A stretch of DNA of 64,000 nt from NCBI GenBank assembly GCA_030533445.1, contig CM060076.1, forward strand, positions 8,433,501 through 8,497,500, read 5' to 3'. Position numbers and translations under genes: made by a program. Of this stretch, positions 10,348-20,219 are shown piece by piece. Source of the stretch: Cyprinodon diabolis (taxonomy: Eukaryota; Chordata; Actinopteri; Cyprinodontiformes; Cyprinodontidae). Position 1 is the first letter of the stretch, and the number at the start of each line of letters is the position of its first letter. The notes under the pieces are model-generated. The model was not told the DNA's origin, searched no databases, and worked only from the letters and a program-made list of their open reading frames with translations.

Positions 10348-11872
10348 ATGAGGTGTGTTGCACTCTTTTTCATTTTGTCTCTGGTCATCCTTATGGCTGA
10401 ACCTGGGGAGTGTGGCATCAAGTCATTTTTTGGAGGGGCCAGAGATAGCTGGAAAGGTAAATCTTTATTCAGGGAAGTTGTAATAATTCTAAAATGCAAA
10501 AAAATATATATAGAGAGTGAATAGTTGGAAAAAATCAGACTAGCCACTGCAATGAGAGACAGTAACTTTAAGTATTCAACAGAAATACCAGAGTAATATA
10601 TTTACAAAAGATTAAAACAATGTTTTTTTTTGTTTTAAATAAGGAATCGACATTCATTTTAACTGCTACATATAAGCCTTCGTTACCATCAACCTGTTAA
10701 ATTTATATCAATCTGATTGGGTAGCCAGCTTGAAGTTTGCTTTTTGCTAACAAATACAGACCCTTAGCTCCCAGCCATGATTTCAAATACTGCAGGAAAA
10801 TTGAAGTAGCCTTATTTCAGCCTGCTGACGAGCAATGACGAGAACGGATAAGAGTGGGGCACTGATGGAGGATTTTATACTTCAGAAACTAGAGAAACTT
10901 TGTCTACTTTCGCAATTTCTATGGCTTCTTAGTATAAACAATTTGACTACAGGAATTATATAACAGAAACATGACTTTTTAGTAGTGTTGCGCCGATGCC
11001 ATTTTTTGGCCCCGATACCGATACCCGATACCTGGCTGTGCAGTATCGGCCGATACCGATACCATAATAATGTAAAATAATTGCCATCATGGCTTTGTCA
11101 AGCTGCTGCCTACCTTTGTGAAGCAGGAAAATATCTAATACAAAGTGAATCCAGTAGAACTTTTTGATAAAAAGTTCTACTGTATAATAAAAATAAAAAG
11201 TTTTTATTGCCTACCAGGAGTGGGTGACAATAGTTGAATAAACTTATGGCTCTCAAAATGGTATCGGTGCCCTATTTGTTGGTACTCGCCGATACCGATA
11301 CCACCATTTTAGGGCAGTATCGGCACCCCGTCCGATACTGGTATCAGCGCAACACTACTTTTTAGTAAGCAGCTCAAGCATAACTACCATCAACTATATT
11401 CAAACCCTCTCAAAGATTTTTTTATCAATATTTTTCTGCATGGCTTGTACTGTTTTGATCCCGATGGGGGGAGCACCAACTGTATAACAGTTTCAAATGT
11501 ATTTAAATCACAAGCTGCCCTAAGGAATGATTGCATTTATATGTTTTTTAATAACTTTTCTTTCTGTTTTAGCATACCAAGAGAAGCGAAAAATGGAAAA
11601 ACAGGCAAGGTAAGGCATTACGACCCAATGTTCATTCCCAACTTTCCAAGTCATTGGCTTTTAAGTGATTATTCATCTGGTATATCCTGATTGCTACCAA
11701 GACCAGTTCCATTCACTTTAACGTTACCCAGCTAATTATGGAAATTAAAAAATTTTTTTTTAGTTTCATCAGTTTGTATTTTTGACATTATTTGTAAATG
11801 CCTCTGGGCTAATTCTTATTTCTTTTTCCACCTAGACTGGAGCAGGCTCAAGGACCACCAAGCCTAAACTAG
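10348..11872 (+). CDS. Piscidin-like peptide, copy 3 (60 aa), intron 1 acceptor lost
   Basis: Coding exons are 10348-10456, 11573-11609 and 11836-11872 with the family's phases 1 and 2. The signal peptide is [20 protein letters not shown] then EC; the mature part starts [14 protein letters not shown], seven codons shorter than in copies 1, 2 and 4. Net charge is only about +4 (8 basic, 4 acidic). The tail is short (ends GPPSLN). The key oddity is the missing acceptor: the sisters have CAG just before the ATG, here it is CAT, so exon 1 cannot join normally. The frame is open back to an ATG at 10285, so intron retention would give a longer N-terminus; the AG at 10318-10319 would leave an intron of only 50 nt. 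AATAAA at 12057-12062. May be a weakly expressed or dying gene. Confidence 0.75.
10983..11357. mobile_element. hAT-type MITE in intron 2 of piscidin copy 3
   Basis: Terminal inverted repeats TAGTGTTGCGCCGATGCC and the complement of TAGTGTTGCGCTGATACC bound 375 bp. A perfect 8-bp duplication CTTTTTAG flanks it (10975-10982 and 11358-11365). The interior has many CCGATACCGATAC repeats. This belongs to a MITE type common in fish genomes; it is non-coding, and the clean duplication indicates a fairly recent insertion. Confidence 0.9.
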
Positions 11873-13367
11873 GGCTAATATGGACCAGTGGAATTCATTC
11901 TAAGCCTTAGGATAAAACATTTACTTCTATCGCTAGGAGAATCTGTGTTATTGTCTATTTGATTTCTAAGCTAACAACAGCCCTTGAATTTGCATGACTG
12001 TAGGAATCTTTCCACCAAATCCAACTTGTCTTATGAGATCTTGTTAACTTTCTTTGAATAAACTTGCAATAAAAAAAAATGTAACCCTGATCTGTGAGTC
12101 TGTTTAAACGTGTTAGCTGCAACAGTGATGATACATTTGTTTGCTTTAAACATTTAACATTACCCCCTTTCAGCAATATCATGGATAAATTACGACAGAT
12201 TCAACGGAGGCATTAAAAGAGAAATGTAAAATCATTTTATATTTACTTTACAGCAAATCAAAGTTTCATACTCCAATTTCATTCAACTTGCTTTATTGGA
12301 GATAATCCCTGACAGCTGTTTGTAGAGATGCTCTGTAAACAGTTACATTAGCTTTTATATATTTGTCAATAAAGTATTGAAACGCGCACAAACGAAACGT
12401 TCACATTGGAAATTTAGGACGTATTTTTCTTCATCTAATATAAGGAGAACTTAGTAAAGGTAGGAAAACCTTGAACTAAGGTCAGTGGATTTAATATGAC
12501 TTCCTTACCTCCTTTTGGGGACTGACCTTTGGGTTTTGGAATAGACTTACTGCTTTTTCCCGTGCAACCTAATGAAATTTGTCAGACTTTCAATGTGTCC
12601 AGCATTTGTGTTTGGGTGACTTTATTACATTTGCGATCATTTAAGTTTCTGTCAAATAAAAAAAAAAAATAAGATGAAGGTTAAGATGAAGGTTTATTCT
12701 GACCTTAACCGTTATAGAGGTTTATAGAGGGGAGGTTTTAGGATGTGTTGATTAGATAAAATGTACTATTCACATTTTGAAAAATGTTATGGGGCTAGGT
12801 TTTTTTTGTTGAAATAAGAAACACAGCAATGGAATCGGGAGCTGCAAAAAGAATAAACCAACAACATTGCAACTTTGTACATTACCATTTAAACCATCCC
12901 TTAGGGAGTGGTGTGCATGGAACAATATGGGGTTTTAGGGTCTTGCTCAGGGACCCAGTGAAGTCTTTGGCATTTTGTAAACAATCTTGCACCACTAAAA
13001 AAGGATTTGTATGTTGCAGGTTTTGTAGGAGGAAATAATGTCCATGAAGTTACATTACTTTTAACCTACACAAACTTTTGGATTTCTTAAGCTATTTTTC
13101 TATAAAAAGTCAATCAACAGTACAACACTTTATAACCTGAATTTTGTCGTCTATTTTCCTTACATTGATCAGATATTTTTAGTAATGTTGTTCACACATT
13201 GTGACAACGTCCTTATACAACCACTGTGATTTGAGATCTGATGTAATAAAGCTTCTCTTTATTTGGAAAGTTAAAACACTTGCCTTTGAGCTGCTTTGCT
13301 TTGAGGCTATCTGCATACAAATCATCAGGTCATTGGTGAAAATTCATCTAGAGTCTGTGTCATTTTC
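11873..13367. other. 3' flank of piscidin copy 3, mostly unassigned
   Basis: No exon was found. Around 12885-12965 a fragment reads TTTAAACCATCCCTTAGGGA and GCTCAGGGACCCAG, which matches the start of the SINE-like repeat at 14756-14925, so it is a truncated copy of that repeat. The rest is AT-rich non-coding DNA. Confidence 0.4.
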
Positions 13368-13945
13368 TGTTAGGAATCCAGTTTTGTGTGGCCTGTTTGT
13401 TTGTCTTCAAATTTCACAACCAGGAGGTGCCCTGTCTTTGCTGTCCCTCCCTGCACACCTGCGGCTTGTTGGATCATTATCTGGAGGAGTATTTGAGCAG
13501 TGGACTGGCACTACCTCGACGCCAGAGTGTTTGCCAGTTTTGGATACTCTAGCCAAGCTGAGTTTAGCTGAGTCTAATCTAGCTTTGTTTCTCTGAGTCT
13601 AACTTACTTTTTGTCTTTGCTCCTTGGCAGGAAGCTCTCCTGTGTCACTGGATACCTGAAACCTTTCTCTCCCCTGGAAGGATAAACCGCGTTACACTGA
13701 GCAGGGGAAAACCTCCACATGTTCCGTTCAAGTTCTCATCGGAAATCCGAGTGACAGTCCACTCCATTGCTCCTCCGGGTCCTACGCTGGTCAAACCTGT
13801 CCGCCCTCCATCGTGTGCCCCTAACTCTGGATTCTGAGTTCCAGATCCACTCCTGTAACTCCTTCAATAAACCTGTTAAACGTTTTCCGTGCTCTCTGAG
13901 TGGTTTCTCTGCATGTGGGTCAGATTTGTTAAACCGATCGTGAAA
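13368..13945 (+). mobile_element. Solo LTR, family A (578 bp)
   Basis: The element starts TGTTAGGAATCC, carries AATAAA at 13866-13871 and ends at 13945. A perfect 5-bp duplication TTTTC flanks it (13363-13367 and 13946-13950). Its middle matches the LTR at 33980-34765 (shared GCCAGAGTGTTTGCCAGTTT and CTAGCCAAGCTGAG). The terminal CA has mutated to AA, so this copy is older. No internal retroviral or Gypsy coding region remains. The 131-residue open frame that crosses its 5' border is not a gene. Confidence 0.85.
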
Positions 13946-14449
13946 TTTTCAAGTAAAACCAAATAATGGTAATAAAATCTGGATTGGTATATCCTTAAAT
14001 TAATAAAATATAAGTAACTGTTGGCCCTCAGAAATATTGTTGAAATGAGTCAAATTAGGACAAGTTTATACACGTGACACCTAGACATGTTAGTATTTTT
14101 CCCATCAAGACCACAAAGTTAAAAATAAGAGTTTGTTTAAACTTCAATTATAACAATATAAAACTAATGTAAAGGTATTGTCCTAAAATTCTACCTTACA
14201 ATTGTCATTGTAATGTAGCTTGTCTCACACTGCTTGTTGAAATTCAACCAAGAACTGTTTGTTTTCGTTCCTTAGTGAGCAATGGATTCTTTTGCTGTAC
14301 TTGTTTAACAAATAAGGTTTACAATTTTTCTTTTACCAAATAGATCAACAGATTAACAAGCTATACAATACAAATTAATATTCTTTGTTAATAAGATGGT
14401 TTTATACTTAAGAAAATTGTACAGATATTTCCTATTTCTTTTAGTATTT

Positions 14450-14530
14450 ATTTATGCAAGGTCTCCTGTGAGACCAGAAATTCTATTTACAAGAGAAACA
14501 TGTTTTAAAAAGAAAACAACAAATGTTTTA
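14450..14530. repeat. Short interspersed repeat fragment
   Basis: The segment TTATGCAAGGTCTCCTGTGA followed by GACCAGAAATTCTATTTACA resembles a fish repeat I have seen widely, but its ends are not clear. Confidence 0.35.
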
Positions 14531-14755
14531 AACAGCAACAATACAAATAATTAAAACAACAATAAAATAAAATGGTCAAATAAAATATTACCTAAAATAT
14601 GAACATGTTTTAAAGAACAATTTCAGAATTTTGTTTAAAATGTGTTTAAATTCTCCCAGATAAATCATTAAAAGTTTCAGACTCTGCTTTAAACTGCCCA
14701 TTTGCAGTGCATAATATAATGATACTTCATTGAACTCACACTAGCTCTGCATTTA

Positions 14756-14925
14756 AACCATCCCCTTGGGGAGCGGTGAGCTGCGATCATGGGCCGTCCA
14801 GGGAAGAAATCAGGGGTTAAGGGTCTGTCTCAGAGACCCGGAATGGCAGTCTGTAGGAGTGGGACTCAAACTCAGAACCTCAGGATTCCAAGCTCTATGC
14901 CCTAACCACTAGGCCGCCAGTCCCC
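14756..14925. repeat. SINE-like repeat
   Basis: About 170 bp from TTTAAACCATCCCCTTGGGG to CTAACCACTAGGCCGCC. The stretch GGGACTCAAACTCAGAACCT resembles a decayed, reversed tRNA B-box region, suggesting a tRNA-derived SINE on the minus strand. A truncated relative is near 12885. It interrupts the part of the copy 4 upstream region that is otherwise shared with the copy 5 upstream region. Confidence 0.6.
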
Positions 14926-15060
14926 ATAATCTTGTATGGTGATTGTTTTTTGTTTTTTTCTCTAGGTTGAGATCGCAAAACGGCCCTCCTCAAAAGTAAA
15001 AGTTAGATCCCGTATCATCACTGCAGTGTATGACAAAACAAAACCAGAATCACTAGTCAA

Positions 15061-15218
15061 TGATTGCAAAAGGCATTTTGCAATACTTTGATTAAGAAAC
15101 AGACCAACCCACCAGGATAGACGAGTATTTAATGATTCAAATCCACATCAGCGTAAGATCTCTGTTAATCTTGCTCTTTAACCACAATCTTTGGCATATT
15201 GATCCGACCGGCTGAGAG
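15061..15218 (+). promoter_or_regulatory. Promoter and non-coding exon 1 of piscidin copy 4
   Basis: The same modules as copy 3: TGATTGCAAAAGGCA (15061-15075), CCAACCCAC (15104-15112), and 22 bp from that start TATTTAAT (15126-15133). Exon 1 ends at 15218 in CTGAGAG with a GTAAAA donor. Exon 1 and the upstream DNA back to about 14,260 align with the region before the broken copy 5, so the duplication unit includes the regulatory region. Confidence 0.72.
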
Positions 15219-15318
15219 GTAAAATACAAATATATATATATGTATATTAGTATATACAGACCCATAACTATAACTTCATAGCTGACTTAAATTTGTTTTG
15301 TTTCCCTTATTTTGCAGA

Positions 15319-16071
15319 ATGAAGTTTGTTACACTCTTTCTTGTTATGTCTCTGGTCGTCCTTATGGCCGAACCTGGGGAGTGTTTCTTCAAGTCACTTT
15401 GGGGAGGGATAAAAGCTGCATATAGAGGTGCCAGGGATAGTTGGAGAGGTAAATGCTTAACTGCACATTTAAAAATAACTTCCAAATGCACTTTGTATGC
15501 TGAAATAGGAATTTAATGATTTAAAAAAGTCTACTAACAGGCATGAAAGGAAAGCCTCAATTATTTCTATCATAGATAATCATAGATTGACCAAAGCATC
15601 ACTTCTATGACAGTCTCAAATTAATCAAAATTAGCTGTAAACAATTTAAATACTTGCTTTTTTGATAACATTTCTCTCTGTGTTTAGCATACCGTCACCA
15701 GCGGAGATTGGAAAAAATAGCAAGGTAAGGCAAATTTTCATTCCCAACTTTGAATATTTATGGAACCTTAGGCTGAATTTGTTCAACAGTAGTGCAATCA
15801 GTTATGGCCACTTATATTTCACTCATCTAATCATGCTTTCTTGATACAGTAAAAGTTCATCATTTTGTTTCTGAAAATAAATAAAAAAATTTATAATGTT
15901 GCCTTTTTTCTGTTTTCCTAATCTGCCTTTTTTTTTATAATCTTGAGATTTTCTTGTAATTTTCCTTCATGTCTTTCTCCATCTAGATATCAGCAGCGGA
16001 ACCAGCAAAATCAAGGACCTGCAAATCCACCACCTGATCAAAATCCACCACCTAATCAGCCACCAAACTAG
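15319..16071 (+). CDS. Piscidin-like antimicrobial peptide precursor, copy 4 (83 aa)
   Basis: Coding exons are 15319-15448, 15688-15724 and 15987-16071; introns are short (99, 239, 262 bp) and all borders are GT-AG. The signal peptide is MKFVTLFLVMSLVVLMAEPG then EC. The mature peptide starts FFKSLWGGIKAAYRGARDSW and runs into RAYRHQRRLEKIAR, +8 over about 36 residues with regularly spaced aromatic and basic residues. The exon 4 tail is neutral, rich in Asn, Gln and Pro, with a repeated PPPDQN-PPPNQ unit. ATTAAA at 16201-16206 or 16322-16327 could serve as poly(A) signal. It is the most complete member, with intact promoter, splice sites and frame, and is the closest relative of the broken copy 5. 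Expected to be secreted and membrane-active. Confidence 0.93.
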
Positions 16072-18900
16072 CCAGTTTGGCAGTTACTGTATCAATCCTC
16101 TGAAAACATTTTGAGCCCAAAAGGCCATATAAGAGGCAATTGACGTTTGCAAAGCTTTTGAATTATCTTGTTTTATTGCTTGAGCTAAAGATTAAGAAAA
16201 ATTAAAAAGCTATATTCTTTTATTTTTCTAAGCACTATCATCTTATAGAATTTCTTGGTTGACTGGTATAAATGCATGGATTTTTGTCCACAAAACTCAA
16301 ATGATGTGACAACTCTGAAAAATTAAACTTGCAGTTCAAAATATGTAATCCTGCATTGTGATCCTATTTAAACTGGTCAGATGATATAGTATGGATCTTT
16401 TTTCTATGTTAAAGTACATAAACATTTCCTAATTTCACCAATGGATGGAAAAAGACAGTATTTATTATTAAATTATGACATTTTCCTCACCTACACATTA
16501 TGTGGGTGACAGCTTTGTGTTTGGTGTTAAGTTGAGGTTTTGATTTAAAGTTTCCAAAAGCGATTCAGCCAAATGTTTTTGCGGAATATTTGCCAAATAT
16601 GCTTGTTTGTTTTATTTGAAACCAAAATATATAAAAAAATATATATATATTTATTTTTTATTTTTATGAGACAAGTGGCTTTTGGGAGGGAATTTTATAT
16701 CTATTTAAATTTAGTTTGAAAACATTGAAACACTGATATAAAATTCACATATGATCTTACTAAGAAACCTTAAATATTTCAACAGCTTTTCACTCTACAC
16801 TAGTTTTATTATATCTTTGTATTTGTATAATAGCACACCCCTTAAACATATTCATATACTATTAATATATATATTATATATCAGTGATGGTTGCTAAACA
16901 GGGGAGGCGCAATGGTGGTAATTAAATCCAGATGTAACAAAATGCACTGACATATGTTGAAACACATTATAACATATTGTGGTAATTACTAAATAATGTG
17001 AAAGTAGCTGTTGGAAAGCGCTCTGAAATAATAAACTCCAGAAATAAAAGGAAGAGTTTAGCACTAGATGACTGATCTGACTAAATGATCGCTTTTCGCT
17101 CCAAGTCTGAGTCTCATGAGAAAAATCTCCGCCCTGTCTGGCCACTGTCAGTCAAATCTTTTAGCATGTTCTTCCAATCAGTATTGAGCGGGCCGGCCCC
17201 TGCTCCATAGAGCCCAAATGAGGCTTAGTCTCACTGAAGTTCAGAGATCTTTGCATGTTATACAGTCAAGGCTCTACTTTTTCCTGGTATCTTCAATGAA
17301 TGGAGGCTAAAGTCTCAATAGGTATTTCTCATAGAGACTAACAGAGAGAATACTGGTGCTCAAGAGGAGAGGGGAAATCGCACCTGTGAGGCTGCTCAAC
17401 AGACGATATGCATACTCATGAAATCAAGCGCATTTTAGTGGGCATTTAATACAGTTTAAAGACTTAATATATGAAGTCTAATAATGCTTCATCAATCAAT
17501 TATTTTATGAAATTTTACAGGGTAACTTTAGCCTCCCAAATATTCATTCATTCATTCATTCATTCATTCATTCATTCATTCATTCAGTCAGTCAGTCAGT
17601 CTAATACATAGCAACATCACAAGCTCAGGGCCCATACCAGAGGTCTGGGAGCTTGAGAGTTCTTAGCAGTGTCTTAGCTGTTCCTAGGTCTTCCTGGAAC
17701 AGCAGACCTAGTACCAACATTAACTTCTGGACAAAGATGCCTAATGTTTCTCCGGATATATGGTTCAAGCTAGTTTATGATTAGTACCCTTAGAGGAAGA
17801 TCGGACAATCAAAACTTTAAATAGGGTTTTAATGTGAAAGCTTCTTAAAAAAACAACAAAAAAAAAGAAAAAAAAGGATTGTTTACAGATTTCTCAAACT
17901 GAACCTAGGTTTTTGGAACAAAATTTAAAGTTGATATTTAGAGCTCATGTGACAAGCCAATGCACTTCTGAGAACAAACACATTGTACTATATGTGCTGC
18001 CAAGCATAGTGTTGAGGGGTTTGAATTTAAGGTGGTGTTGCAATGGCAAGACCTGGGCAACTCAACAGTATACTAATGTATCCTGGAGCAGAATCTTTCA
18101 GGCATCTATTCAAAAGCATAAGATTGATCCTGAATGAGTTGTGCAACAGAAGAATAATCCAAAATGCAGGAGATAATATCTGGTATGCTGATTTATTGCA
18201 AATTGAATATAAGCAGAGACCTGATCCAGATCAAAATGCAAGCTGTGGATTAAAAATCATCTTTCAAACTTTAAAGAAAAGAAACATTGTGAAAAAGTTT
18301 GGCCTCCAAATTCTTTTCTATAGTGGCATTTATTTTGTTATAATCATATTACAATGCTTTTATAATAAATCATGACAATGTATAGGCCATAATATTAAAA
18401 TGGCAGTATTCTAGTTGTTGAAATCAGTAAAAAATAAGCATTTTAGATTTTTTATTATATTTAGAAACAACTTCAAAGTACTTTATAATCTGCATTGAAA
18501 TTTTAAAATTCAAGTTAAGTACATTTTAGCTGTTCACTTAAGTAATAATAATGAACCTGTTTCCACAGATGTAATATATTTAAAGAGTTATGAATATTCT
18601 TATAATCATCTTATCTTACAAAAAGGATTTGGACATCTGTATGAAATGAAAGTCATTATGACTAATACCGGAATAGAAATGTTACAAAACTATGCTATAG
18701 AAATAATCCTGTGTCATCCCGTATCATCTGCCAATGCATTCAGCAAAACAAAGATGGTAAAAACTAAATATTGCGGAACTGGAGGGATGGCATTTTTCCA
18801 CAGTGGCAAAGAAACAAATTTAATACTGTAATTTAAACACACTCAGACTCACTTTAGAATGAGTATGAGAATGTATAGTGTAGAGAAGCCAGTTAACCTC
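16072..18900. other. Intergenic, AT-rich, with an unassigned repeat at about 16.86-17.42 kb
   Basis: No gene was recognised. The segment 16860-17420 is less AT-rich than its flanks and includes AATCTCCGCCCTGTCTGGCC and GAGCGGGCCGGCCCCTGCTC, which look like pieces of a non-autonomous transposon, but I found no clean ends. Confidence 0.35.
17542..17601. repeat. (TTCA)n then (GTCA)n microsatellite
   Basis: About eleven TTCA units pass directly into four GTCA units, a compound tetranucleotide repeat. Confidence 0.9.
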
Positions 18901-18904
18901 ATGT

Positions 18905-19065
18905 CATACTTTTGGACTGTGTAAGCTGGAGTACCCGGAGAGAACACATGCATGCACAGGGAGAACATGCAAACTCCATGCAGAAAGACCCCAGACTAGG
19001 GACTAAATCCAGAACCTTCTTGCTGCAAAGCAGCATTGCTACCCACTGCTCCACTGAGCGGCCCA
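18905..19065. repeat. Common teleost SINE-like repeat
   Basis: Contains GGAGTACCCGGAGAGAACAC, AGGGAGAACATGCAAACTCC and CAGAACCTTCTTGCTGCAAA followed by a GCTACCCACTGCTCCACTGA end. This order is that of a very abundant fish repeat. The CTAAATCCAGAACC part could be a decayed tRNA-like B box. Confidence 0.65.
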
Positions 19066-19436
19066 GAAACTTTACGACTTTGCGTAATTATTAAGGGAAA
19101 CCAGCTTATGTAACCCTGAGTTAGCATATCTTTAAATATATTTTACAAATACATAATAAGAAGAGGTTGTGATGCTGCATAAAACGCTAGAAATATAAGT
19201 TTCATTTGATTTTTCTAAGTTTTAAAATTGTATTAACAAGCATCCAACATCCAAAGAATGTTTGGACGCTTGGATTTTTGCTCATTCCCAACATTTTTGT
19301 TGTTTCCTGTCAAGATGGGGTGGTGAGTGTACATTAATGAGAAATTAAATGAACTTTTATTTTAGCAAATGGCTGCCATTAGAGGAAAAGTGAAAAATTC
19401 AAAGAGGACTGAACTGAATAGATTCCGTACCATTGC

Positions 19437-19488
19437 ATATATATATATGTATATATATACTGTATATATATATATATATATATATATT
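19437..19488. repeat. (TA)n microsatellite
   Basis: About 50 bases of alternating T and A, broken by ATGTAT and ACTGTA. Confidence 0.9.
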
Positions 19489-20219
19489 AGGTAATGGCAG
19501 ACTAGCCCTGTTTGTGGTTTTACAAAGATTTAAAGGTTTAAATTTCAATCAGGATTGTTGAAAAATATAGTTGAAGATCATTAACATAACTTTGGAAATC
19601 TATCTTTTATAATTTGATCATTTTTACACTTTAAAGCTGTATATATATATTATAAACAATCAAGCACTGAAACTTCTGGTACCCCACAAATAACCCTGCA
19701 GTTTAAAAAGCTTTATCATCAATATGAACAAACTAGGATTATGTTGATGATGATAGAATAAGATTTGAGCTGGTCTGGAAATACTCCCTGAATCCCTATT
19801 CAAAAGTGTAATGTTTCTCTCCTTTATAAGCAAAGACAAGTTGCAAAGGATTCAACTTTAAACATGAATGATTTAAAATATGGTTTTTCTTTTACCAATT
19901 AGTTTAACAAACTAGCACCCTTTAACAATACAATATTATATTTTTTGCCAATTAGAACATAAACTGGGGAAAAACAGAAAGCTTGTCTCAGTTCCTTTTT
20001 TACCAACAATAGAAATAGTTAAAACATAAAACTCAAACTGAATGACTGAATAAAGTATATCCTCAAACCAAGAACATGTATCATATGGATATTTCTGACT
20101 TTTGCAATAAAATTCTCCCAAATAAATTAAAAAAGAAAGTTTCACTCCCTCTCATAATTCCCTTTTGTGTGCATTTTGATAAAAAACTTTTATAATGATT
20201 GCAATTTCCTTTCAAGGCA

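Noticed and set aside
13201..13596. 131-codon plus-strand frame
   Set aside because: Its second half lies in the family A LTR and it has no domain, splice context or start support.
16072..20200. Further piscidin exons between copies 4 and 5
   Set aside because: I looked for the signal peptide words (such as CTGGTCGTCCT), the exon 3 core and the exon 4 start and found none.
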